DNA of 64,000 nt from Paraphysoderma sedebokerense (lineage: Eukaryota; Blastocladiomycota; Physodermatomycetes; Physodermatales; Physodermataceae): assembly GCA_025602915.1 (NCBI GenBank), contig JAHLJZ010000014.1, positions 1 to 64,000 on the forward strand, written 5' to 3'. Shown one piece after another: positions 1 through 10,514 of the stretch. The translations under genes were made by a program, and so were the position numbers. A model generated the notes under the pieces. It saw only the letters and a program-made list of their open reading frames with translations, was not told where the DNA came from and made no database searches. The number at the start of each line of letters is the position of its first letter. Positions within the stretch are counted from its first letter, which is position 1.

Positions 1-7
1 TATCGAC

Positions 8-2199
8 ATGTCTAAAGCGGCAAACTTAGCTAAATCTGTCATCAAGCACGTTACCCCATTTATTGACAACCGTTTTGTCACGACAAACCATTTAAGCAAA
101 TTCAATGATGAATCGACTTCATCAGCTCATCCATCAGAGTTGGATCCCAGTCACATAACGATATTCAACCCATACACCTCTCAACCACTCGCTCAAGTTG
201 TAAACACGTCTGAAAAGGAACTGCAGACCGCGGTTGAAGCCGCTGAAAGAGGATTCCAAGAGTGGAAGCAGAAAAGTGGGAAAGAGAGAAGGTTTTAAAG
301 ATTTAAGGTTAAAGACAAGATGTCAGGTATTGATACTTATCAGTTATCATGGATAGAGACGTACTTTTGTCAATCGCTGATTCGATATCTCGCAATGTCA
401 AAGACCTTGCTCACCTAGAAAGTTTACAATGTGGAAAACCAATTAATGATTCTATTTGGGAAGTACAAGACTGTGTGGGAACTTTTAAGTTTTATGCCGG
501 TTAGTGATCAATCGATTCATGTCGCCTTGAGGTCAACTGTACCTGACTTGTTGCCATATCAGGATTGGCTGATAAAATGCATGGAAAGTACTTCAACCAA
601 GATACAGGATACATCGGTGTTACGATGAGAAAACCTATCGGAATATGTGGAATCATTACTAGCTTTAATTATCCCCTACGTATGTTTAGTTTAGATCAGA
701 TTTCCACAGTCATTGGTTGATCGTAGTAGATTGACTTCTGATTTTTTTTGTGTAGTGTTGCTTTCTTGGAAATTAGCGCCAGCTTTAGCTGCTGGCAATG
801 TGAGTTAAACTGTTTCCGAATCACATCATACTTAGGCGTTCCTCGATTAACAGGAACCGTGTGTTTCATCACAGTCGATAATTCACAAACCACCTCCTTT
901 TCATCCGTTATCCTCGCTGCACTTTGCATCTATCATCAAAGAACATCTACCTTCTGGTGTATTCAATGTGCTGCCGGGTCATTCACATTTGGGCGACTTA
1001 ATCGTACGACATCCGAAAATCAAGTTTATATCATTTACAGGTTCTCCCTTCGTGGGTAAAAAGGTAGCGACAGCGTGTGCTAATGAATTGAAGAGGTGCG
1101 TTGTTGAATGTGGGGGGAAAAACTGTGTGGTTGTCGATGAATCGGTGAAGGACGACGAAATCGAGAAAATAGTAGACAGTGTAGTGAATGGCGCGTTTGG
1201 TATGTCTAAATTGCCGTCTGGAATTGGTTTTGTCACTCACACGGTATGTCTGTCCTAAATATTAGCAAATTCGGGTCAGAATTGTTGTGGGATTGCGAAA
1301 TTGTATCTTCACGAATCCATATACGAAGAGTTTACTGCCAGACTGAAAGCTCGTACAAGTCTATTGCGCTTGGGCGATCCGCTAGATTCATCAACGGAAA
1401 TAGGACCGATGGGTATGTTCATTTTCTTGTCATGCATGACTTTATCATCAGATTCACCTCTTATACTGTCACATCTCTTTGTAGCCGACAAGCCACAATA
1501 CCATCGAGTTAAATCTATGATCCAAAAAGCAATTTCTTCCGGTCACCAGATTTTGTGCCCTCCATCAACCGAGTCTAGTCTGAAACCTAATAATTCAGAA
1601 ACGTTTAAGGAACAGCAAAGTTTGGCTATCAACCCAACCATATTTCATGATATATCTGAAGCGGCGGAAATTGCGAACGAAGAAATTTTTGGCCCAGTGT
1701 TGTGCATTATGGAACCGTTTGTAATCCTCTGATACCATTTAACCTTTCCATTTGAGAAATTAACATGGTTGCTATCCTAAGTTTTAATGATCTCGATAAT
1801 GTGATCCACAAAATTAACGATTTGAAGTATGGTCTTGCTGGTGCCATCTTCTCAAATAGTATAAGCAACATTCAAAAGTTTGAAAATTGTGTTGATACGG
1901 GTTATGTACGAATTGTTTCTCTTTATGTTTGTCAGCTATATCAAACATCTTAACTAATACTTTTCTGCGCATGTCAGACTTGGGTCAATTGCTGTATGTT
2001 CATTTTTTTGCCTCCTTTCATTCCAAGTTTCTCTTTGATGGCTGACCGGGTATCACATATCTTTCATATAGATAATCTTACAACACAGTATCTGCCGTTT
2101 GGCGGGACGGGACGTAATTTATCTGGATTTGGGAAAGACTTGGGAATTGAAAGTTTGGATGAGTGGAGTTATGTCAAAAGTGTATTGAGGGCTGAATGA
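8..2199 (+). CDS. Aldehyde dehydrogenase family protein (multi-exon)
   Basis: NAD(P)-dependent aldehyde dehydrogenase, oxidising an aldehyde to its acid; the substrate cannot be told from sequence. About 500 residues are read across roughly eight exons. Landmarks in order: FNPYTSQ strand near residue 55; ESLQCGKP (about 400-435); TSFNYPL (about 655-676); WKLAPALAAGN ending near 798; NVLPG and FTGS (965-1045); the VECGGKN glutamate motif (about 1107-1130); GQNCCG with the catalytic cysteine (about 1275-1295); NEEIFGPVL (1675-1700); LKYGLAGAIF (1823-1852); a split GYTWVN; and PFGGTGRNLSGFGKDLG near the C-terminus (about 2095-2147). The ATG at 8 gives a sensible N-terminus. The exon 1-2 join near 290-350 is unclear. 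The stretch after GN, where a KPSE-like motif is expected, reads poorly in the open frame. The gene is otherwise complete. Its 3' side faces the satellite array. Confidence 0.93.
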
Positions 2200-2289
2200 A
2201 TCTGGGTTACTAAATACAAAATTCCTCAAATTGAATTGAATGTTCGAAGAAATAACTAAAATCATATTTCATACCATTATCGTTAGGTA

Positions 2290-5200
2290 TTAATGTTCCT
2301 TAAATCATTACATTCCACATTATATTTTAGATTTAAAAAACCATACTGAAATTTCCGATTCCTGGTAATTCTGAATGTCTTGCAGGATCCTAGCGATTCT
2401 TTACGTGTTGGTGCTGCATCCTAAGGAATCAAAGTCACATACCATTGATACTTGAGATATTCATATAGTGTCTATCATTATGGCTAACATGAACAAATAT
2501 ATATGATATCTATGTTTAAATATCAATTACAATGGTGATCATGAACATCATGCAGCATGAAGTTGATGCACCCTGCAGTTTGAACGCGTTATTCATCAAT
2601 AGTCAGTGTATCATACAGCATCAACAAAGTATACCGTAATGTTCGACAAAATAATTTTGACTTTAACTTCTTTTATCATCTAGTAAGATTAATTTTTCAG
2701 TAACCGAGATGACTGTGATAACCGTATAGCGCAGAACGAAGGTATTGGCTGCGTCCTGCAGTATGAACCCCGTTAGTCTTGTAGTTCGGAGCATCCTCCA
2801 GCATCATTGTCATACATTATTTTTTAGATTAAATCAAGCTTAGGATTACAATAGCATATTGATTGAAATATGTTTATAAATATATATGATCATCTTTATC
2901 CCTGTGCTGATGAAAGTTATCTCTCAGCATCCTGCCTTGCCGTGGCATCCAACAGCAAAAAGTCACATACCATTAATACTTAATACTTGAGATATTATTA
3001 TAATCTCTATCATTATTGCTAACATGAACAACGATACGCTATATTTATGTTTAAATCTCAATTACAATGGTGATCATGAATATCATGCAGCATGAAGTTG
3101 ATGCGCCCTGCAGTTTGAATCGGTTAATCATCAATATGCGGTGTATCATACAGCATCAACAAAGTATACCGTTATCGCCTACAAATTATTATAATTATTT
3201 AGTAACATTTATTTTTTAGACACCGAGACGTTGTGATAATCGTACAGCCCAGTACGTCAGGTGGGGCATCCTGCAGTATGAACCGCGTCAATCCTGCAGC
3301 TTGGATCATCTTACTAAATTGAATCAAATGGCAGTAGTCATTTTTGATTTCAAATCCCTACATTCCACACTGTATATGTAAAGTTAGGAGATCTTTTTGA
3401 AACTTCCAATTCCCGATAATTCTGTATGTCACGCGGGATCGTACAGTATGTACCTCGTTCGGTGTTTTACAGCATCAAAGTCACATACCATGGTATTTGA
3501 GTTACTGGTATAATCTACGTCATTATAGCTTCCATGGAATGATATATGCGGCTTTTATGTTTAAATTTCAATAACAAGGATGATCAAGAACATCATACAG
3601 CATGAAAGTTGGTGCATCCTACAGTATCAACATAATTTTCATATTGTTCAACAAATTAGTATAACTTCAATTGTTTTGATCGCTTAGTCAATTTGTCAGT
3701 CATCATGATGATCGTGACTATCGTATTGCAGCGCAGTCCGAAGGAAGTGCGTCCTGCAGTATGAACCGCGAAATGTTGCGTGTGTTGGTACTTCCTGCAG
3801 CATCAATGACATACACTATTATTTCAAATTGGCATCAAGGTTCGGGTTGTAATAACATCTTTTGTGAACGTTATATGTGAATGTGCATGATTATTTCCAT
3901 CACTATGCTGACTGCAAGTATCATCCCGCTTCCTGCAGTATAGAGCGCCAAGGGTGGTGTTGCATCCCACAACATTAAATTTATACTTACAGTTTCGAAT
4001 GATAAATCACATGTTCTCCATATTTTTAGATCGCATAGAATAATTAGTTCATATCTTTAATTTAAAATTTCCATGACCTTAAACATCATACAACTTGAAA
4101 GTGGGTGCATCCTGCAGTTCGGATCCTGCAGGATGTTCTGTGCACCTACTGCATCAACATAATATACCGTAGCGTTCGACAAAGTCTTATCATGTTTATT
4201 GCTCCGAATACTTAGTAACATTAATTTTTCAATTACAAAATGAATGCGACAATGGTACAGCACAGTACGAAGGCAATGCATCCGGCAGTATGAACTGCAT
4301 CAATCCTGCAGCTTGGACCATCTTCCTGAATTGAATCAAATGGCAGTAGGTATTGTTAATTTCAAATACCTATATTTCACATTATATACGTAAAATTAGC
4401 AAACCTTGCTGAAATTTCCAGTCCCTGGAAATTATGAAGGGCAGGCAGCATCTTACAGTTTGCGCCATCAAAGCTGCATCCTACAGCATCAAAGTCACAT
4501 ACCCTGATGTTTAAAATATTTCTATATTCTCTATTATAGTTTCCGTAAAGATATGGCGACTCTAACTACGTTGACTATTCAATGGCTATGGTGATCATGA
4601 ACATCATGCAGCTTGAAGTTGGTGCATCCTGCAGTTTGGATCCTGCAGGATGTTCGGCGCATCCTACAGCATCAACATAATATACTGTTATGTTCGACAA
4701 CGTCCTATAATTTCGTGGTTTTGATCACTTAATAACATTAATTTGTCGGTTACAAAATGAAGGCCACAGTCGTACAGCTCAGTCCGAAAGTGGTGCATCC
4801 TGCAACATGAACCGCGTCAATCCTGCAGTTTGAGCAGCTTTAGGTGTTGGTGCTGCATCCTACAGCATCGAAGTCACATAACATGACATTTGAACTACTA
4901 TTATAGTCTCTATCTTTATGGCTTACATGAGCAAATGTATACTTTATTTATGTTAAAAATCTCAATTGCAATGAGGATCATGAACATCATTGCAGCATGA
5001 AGTGCATGCACCGTGCAGTTTGAATCGCGGTCAGGCATAAACGTTCAGTGTATCATACAGCATCGACAAAATCAACAAAACATACCGCAATGTTCGACAA
5101 ATTATTGTAAATTCAACTGTTTCCTTATTTACTAACATTAATTTGTCAGTAACTGAGATGACTGTGATAATGGTATAGCACACAACGAAGGTGGCGGGTG

Positions 5201-6300
5201 CATCCTGCAGTATGAACCGCGTTTGTCTTGCAGTTTGGAGCATCCTGTAGCATCAATGTCATACACCATAGTTTTAAATTGTCATCAGGCTTCGGGATTT
5301 CTGTAATACATTGATTATACTATCTTTGTAAATATACATGATAATTTCCGTCGATTGCTGATTGCAAGCTGCATCCAGCATCCTGCAGTATGGAACGCCA
5401 ACCGTATCGACATTTTTGCATCCTACAACATCAAACTCATATACATATTGTATAGAATATTTCATCACATATTCATCATCTTCAAGATCTAGATACAATA
5501 TTTAGTGCAATACTCAATCTAAACTTTCAATGGCCATAAACATCATGCAGTATGAAAGTCCGTGCATCCTGCAGTTTGAATCCAGGATTTTTAGTGCACC
5601 CTACACCATCAACATGATACACTATAATGTTTGTCGAATCCTTAAGATATAACGTTGCTTGATCTCATATACGTCTATTGTATATGTCATTTCCTTTTTT
5701 CCAGTCATAAGAACGATATGATTATCGTGCAGCATAGTACAAAGGAACAAGTTGGCAGCGCGTTCCTCCTGCAGTTTGATTATCCTACAGTATCATATCA
5801 AGTCAACTATAACAACTTTTAAGTCGTTACAAATCGTTTATTCGTTGATGTTACAATTATATACGTAGCGCAGTTTCAATTTTAACCAGTCGTGATCTTG
5901 AATGTCGTGCAAAATCCTGCAGTATGGATGGTGCATTTTACAACATGAAAGATGTAGATACTCAAGCCAAAATTATTCTATTTTCTCAGTTTTGGAGATT
6001 TACAGATCACAATTTTTCAGATATAGGCTCAATACTCATCACGATGGTGAGCGTCACTGCGATGCAGCATGAAAGTTTAGAGCATCCTACAGTATGAATC
6101 GCGCAATCCTTCATCCCTAGATGCGTCTGGCAGAATCAAAGCAAGACCTGTAGACATCAAACTGTGACAAGTACCATAGAGCTGACAATGTTATTATGAA
6201 CATGGGGGAGAGCATTCAATATGAAAATAGCATTCAATATGAAAATTTAGCGTATCCTGCAGTATTACGGCAAATGCGGCTTAGGGTTGATGTGCTGGCA
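2290..6300. repeat. Satellite-like array with nested ~170/~510/~1,010-bp periods
   Basis: No gene was recognised here. Diverged copies of a GCATCCTGCAG-type core, usually followed by TATGAA or TTTGAA and a CAGCATCAA-like block, recur about every 155-205 bp. Three module kinds alternate. Module A has a CATCATGCAGCATGAA motif near 2545, 3080, 3590, 4080, 4600, 4985 and 5540. Module B has a CAGTACGAAGG-like motif near 2725, 3241, 3723, 4255, 4773 and 5173. Module C has CATCAAAGTCACATACC near 2420, 2955, 3472, 4490 and 4867. Together they form units of about 510 bp. Two versions of the spacer after module B alternate: one near 2300, 3318 and 4330, the other near 2830, 3825 and 5275. That gives a higher period of about 1,010 bp. 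One unit (near 4850) looks shortened. Units decay after about 5700. Periods were counted by eye. Confidence 0.82.
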
Positions 6301-6463
6301 TAATCAAGAAAGATACGATATCTCTGTTTGATTATAGATAGCTTTGAATTTCATATGTTAAGATTGACAATAGTTTTTGTTGAATTTCAAGCAACAATTG
6401 GGGTAGTTGATCATAATGGATCATCCGTTAAAGATGATGCCAAGATAAATTTGTCTCATCACA

Positions 6464-8216
6464 TTACTTTTCACTTTTTCCAGCTACTCCCTTTTTAACT
6501 TTCGCCATTCCATACACTATACTTTTTACAATACCAGCTGTAGCCACTCCTTTTATGGATTGTGCGAGAGCCGGGTATGATGTTGTTCGATTGAGACCTA
6601 ATCAAGACAGAAAATTCCATGAGCTTCAGGGTAAAGTATGCTGGGGTTAAAGAAGAAAGACAGGAGACAGACTTTTACGGATGTACTGCTCTAGTTCTGG
6701 TGATGTCGCAATCTCTTGAGACAGTTTCGGTTCAACTGAATTTTAAGTATATTTCGAACAGCGGAGTTAGTGAACACAATTAGTTTAACCTCAAATAAAA
6801 GGAGAGACAGAAACGAGTACCTATCGCACTCTTATCAAGGACTCTGCCGACATTCACTAAATATCGCTTATGCTCTAGCTGTATCCGCTCGTTAAACAGT
6901 TTGGGAAGTTTTTGAATGTATGATCCATGAATTCGGGGGTGATTGTCTTGCTGTTGATATGCAAGAGGGCAATGAGTTTGATGTAGAAGTGTAAACCGAA
7001 AAATCCAACTCATTTAGAAAAGAAGAAAAAGAAGAGCAAAGGTGGGAACTGGAAACGTACATAGACCATGCCATCCTCATCCCACCTCACAATTTCAGCC
7101 AATTCCTCCTCCGCAATACCTTTATACATAGTTCTAAATTCGTCCTTCTGCTTTTCCACAATATTGTAAATTTTGTTCTTATTCTCCATAAACCAATATT
7201 TCATTCGGAAGTCACCAATATATGACAATGAAGCGATGGTATGGAATAGTTCTGACTCGTGAAATTCGGCGGGCAGCAACAGCAATGACAGCCGTAAAGC
7301 ATTGAGACGATTTCTGTGTAAATTCAGGGATATAGTAGAGTGAGGACGGATATGATAGATCTATTACGTTCGATTTTCAATTGCATAAAAGGAACATTAA
7401 TGAGAGGGTCAACAATACTAGTTTATCTCTGAATCTAGAAAAGCGCTTACCGGTTTGTGCATTCTTCCCGCTAAATACAAAGTTTCCCATTCTAAAAGAT
7501 CAGTATTCAGTCTATCTATGGATACGACTCCATATTTTAATTGCTATGTTTGTAAAGATATCGTCCAAAATTCCGGTTAGTATTATCACTGAACGACAAC
7601 CCACACACGACCGAAAGCAACACATTGGGTGTTGAGTACTCGATCCCATGTTTAATTATGACCTAAATGACAACGACAAAATCCGATGGAAAATCGAAGA
7701 ACTTACCACACCATTTAATTCAACGTAAGGATTGAAATATACCCCGGCGCCAAGCAGCCTGCTGTCTTGGAGAGTTGATACCACTTTACTACCTAAACTT
7801 CCCACCATTGAGTAGTGATGACGATTTTGTTGCAAGTTGAGTGAATGCCAATGCTGCACATGAGTCACTCCAAAAATAAGGTCAATCATGGGCTTTTCAG
7901 TCGGCTTTTGAGTTTTGAAATTGGATTCGGGCGAAGCGGACTTGGTAGGCGGATATCCCAGTTGAGAGAACACACCGGATCCATAAGCGAATGCATACCG
8001 CACTGGTGCTCGAAAAGTGGTTAGTATGGATTGTAGAAGTTCCTGCTTTGCCGGATCGATTGTAGGATTGTAATCGGTAGAATACACAGGGGTAGAGGGC
8101 TTTGTAGAATGGTGACGCAGCGTGTGGCGATGGATTTGGATAAAGGAACTTCGACACAGGAGTGGTAGTTCGGTTGAAACGGTATTCAACACTTTGAAAT
8201 TAACTACTCTCATCAT
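6464..8216 (-). CDS. TAM41: Mitochondrial phosphatidate cytidylyltransferase Tam41 (copy 1)
   Basis: Tam41 makes CDP-diacylglycerol from phosphatidic acid and CTP at the matrix face of the inner mitochondrial membrane, the first step towards cardiolipin. Exon 1 (8216-7707) starts with a Lys/Arg/Ser/His-rich N-terminus fit for import. It then has the nucleotidyltransferase signatures FAYGSGVF, MIDLIFGV, HWHSLNL and GAGVYFNPYVELNG. Exon 2 (7543-7451) reads KYGVVSIDRL, DLLEWETLYLAGRMHKP. A further exon (about 7320-7056) carries LLLLPAEF and SYIGDFRMKYW. The last exon ends in a conserved helix with SIKGVATAGIVKS and a Lys-rich tail, stop at 6464. The start is the first ATG pair at 8216/8213; the frame is open further upstream but lacks an ATG. 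It shares a divergent promoter region with the glutathione peroxidase. Family assignment is firm; the small introns near the C-terminus are less so. Confidence 0.93.
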
Positions 8217-8930
8217 GAAATATACAAAAGAAGGAAAGTGTAGTTGCAAATATGTGCGGCATGAAAAGGAGTTTCACCGAGCTGACTATTGATGTCCTTG
8301 TGATTATCATGTTTCACCTATCTGTGCAGAACAATTGCGCTGACTTTTGTTAAGAAATATATATATCTAAATCAAATCATTGACAATGTTTAATTTTAGG
8401 GTTAATCAAAATAATCAGTTTAGCGGTATTGCAATCATTAGCTATAAATTTATCTGAAATATACAGTTAAGCCGGGCGGGACAGTGGTTTCTTTCAGGAA
8501 GAATGCTTTGATCCTATGGAACAATCAATGACTAATGACCCTAAGATATCCGACGCAACAAAGTTAGTATAGAACCAAAGATACGAGTGAGTCCGACAAG
8601 GAAGATGACGATGTGTCATTCTGTCGGGAGGGTTTGCGCTTATATTACACAATCTCGCCGCCCGAGATCCGAGATGCCAATTGTGAGGATGAAGGGAGGA
8701 GGAATGCAGTAATCACAACGATGCATGTGCTCGCTCTCCCTGTATCCGTGGGGAGCACCACAATGTGAATGCGCAGTCGGCAGATAAGCAATAATGCACA
8801 TGTTTATCCGCTGCTCCCTCAATACTCCCTCTATTCACCTCGCGCCATCGTTGCAAATCAGATAATACAACGGCTAAATTGCTTCGACTAGAGTTAGGGA
8901 TATAAATACTGCCCCTCCCATCGTCGTATA
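8217..8930. promoter_or_regulatory. Divergent intergenic region TAM41 / glutathione peroxidase (copy 1), with TATA box
   Basis: About 700 bp without a convincing gene. A TATA-like TATAAATA lies at 8901-8908, only about 25 bp before the first ATG of the peroxidase (8931). This is close enough that many transcripts could start at or just after that ATG. Nothing else was recognised. Confidence 0.5.
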
Positions 8931-10101
8931 ATGTCTGTATCTCGTCCTCTGTCAAAGCACAGTCTCTTCTCTCTCATCTCCTATTCCTCCCGCCGTCCTT
9001 CCCGCTTTCTCTCGGCACTCTCCTCCAGTTCTCGCTTCACTCGATTACTCAGCTTGTCAACCAATTCGCGTCCTCCAACTCGATTCTCGCCAAACAGAAT
9101 TTCTACTCCCATCTTAACAGCTCATCCCAAAAGAACAATGTCTACCACTTCAGAATTCTACAACTTGAAGGCTAATCTTGCCAACAAAAAACCCTTTGAC
9201 TTTAGCTCATTGAAAGGCAAGGTATGTGGCGTAATTCTCTCTTTCGAACGGATTGCCAACTTGATCAACTTCTACAGAGTGTAGATACCGAAAAGAATTA
9301 GAACCGAAATTAACCATCTCCTATATATTTGTTGATACCACAGGTTGTAGTGGTTGTCAATGTGGCCTCCAAATGCGGTTACACACCTCAATACGCTGGT
9401 TTAGAGAACTTGTACAAGAAATACAAAGATCAAGGTCGGTTTTCCTTATATTCACTTGCTATCAAGTTCGCCTATATTCAATAAACCCATGAAATAACCA
9501 TTACTTTCTTTCTCTGCTACGAATAGGCCTTGTTATTCTCGGTTTTCCGGTATGTGTTCTTGAAATAAACAGAAAGCTCACCCTCCTTCTGTACTTGATT
9601 ATTGACTAATTCGCTTTCATTTCCCTTAATATCAGTGCAATCAATTTGGATCGCAAGAACCTGGCCAAGAAGAAGGTAATAATTCAGATATTACTTAATC
9701 TATAATACGGCTGGGAACTAACAATATCGTTTGTATTTTCACAGAAATCGTATCCTTCTGTTCACTCAACTATGGAGTTTCTTTCCCTATCATGGAAAAA
9801 GTCGAAGTTAACGGTGACGACACTCACCCTGTTTACCAGTACTTGAAGTCACAGAAAAACTCGTTGATGATGAGTCGAGTCAAATGGAACTTTGAGGTTT
9901 GTCTTCTCATTAAACAACACTTCTCCTTCTTCCTATCCTTTCGAGCCGTAAACCTGTATAAATATAAAACTGAGATTAACATTTACCTCACGAACACAGA
10001 AATTCCTCATCGACAAAAATGGTGTCGTGGTTGATAGATTTACTTCAACTGTTACCCCGGAGTCCTTGGAACCTAAAGTTGCAGAATTGTTGAAGCAGTA
10101 A
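8931..10101 (+). CDS. Glutathione/thioredoxin peroxidase, Hyr1/Gpx3-like (copy 1)
   Basis: Cysteine-type glutathione peroxidase, removing hydroperoxides with thioredoxin or glutathione as reductant. About six exons. Exon 1 holds a Ser/Arg-rich, acid-poor leader of 69 residues, then a second in-frame ATG (9138) opening [10 protein letters not shown]. Downstream exons give [12 protein letters not shown] with the peroxidatic cysteine (about 9358-9395), [18 protein letters not shown] (glutamine of the active site), [13 protein letters not shown] with the probable resolving cysteine (about 9755-9795), [14 protein letters not shown] (active-site Trp and Asn) and a stop at 10099-10101. The cysteine is coded by a normal Cys codon, so this is not a selenoprotein. 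The leader looks mitochondrial, and the inner ATG gives a typical cytosolic form. Two-start dual targeting is inferred, not shown. Confidence 0.93.
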
Positions 10102-10514
10102 ATAAGTTATGTTGTAGTGTAAAATTGCATAATGATTAGCAAATAGGAAATGGAGTTTGTATAATTATCAAAGAGAATTATCGATTTTTAAATTGTTATT
10201 TTGAACTAAAAATCAAGTTTGCGTATGAATATGTCAGAAGATTCGGCTTTGGACGTGATTCTTCTTTATTTTGAACATCATAGATATTTTACAAAGCTGG
10301 TATCATCTTTTCTTTGCTTATAACTACAGCAAAAGGTTGCGAGTTTTGAAAAATTCAAACAAGATGCAATAAAGCATTCCAACAATAAACATTTTGAATC
10401 CAGAAAAATCAGCGTTGCGTAACAAACAGATTGGTAGTTTCCTCTGGCTTCGTATATCGGCTTCTTTGTTTTTGCTGCAAACTCATATCGTATTCAACTT
10501 GAACTTGCATCATT
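10102..10514. other. Intergenic, convergent 3' ends (copy 1)
   Basis: AT-rich stretch between the peroxidase and the carrier gene, which point towards each other. It must hold both 3' untranslated regions. No gene or repeat was recognised. Confidence 0.6.

Noticed and set aside
4057-5498. Short minus-strand open frames inside the satellite array
   Set aside because: They follow repeat modules, share no family features and have no splice partners.
2290-6300. CRISPR-like array
   Set aside because: Repeats are long, diverged and about 170 bp apart in a eukaryotic setting, without short identical repeats and unique spacers.
2290-6300. Transposon or LTR element
   Set aside because: No reverse transcriptase, integrase, transposase, terminal repeat or target-site duplication could be seen.
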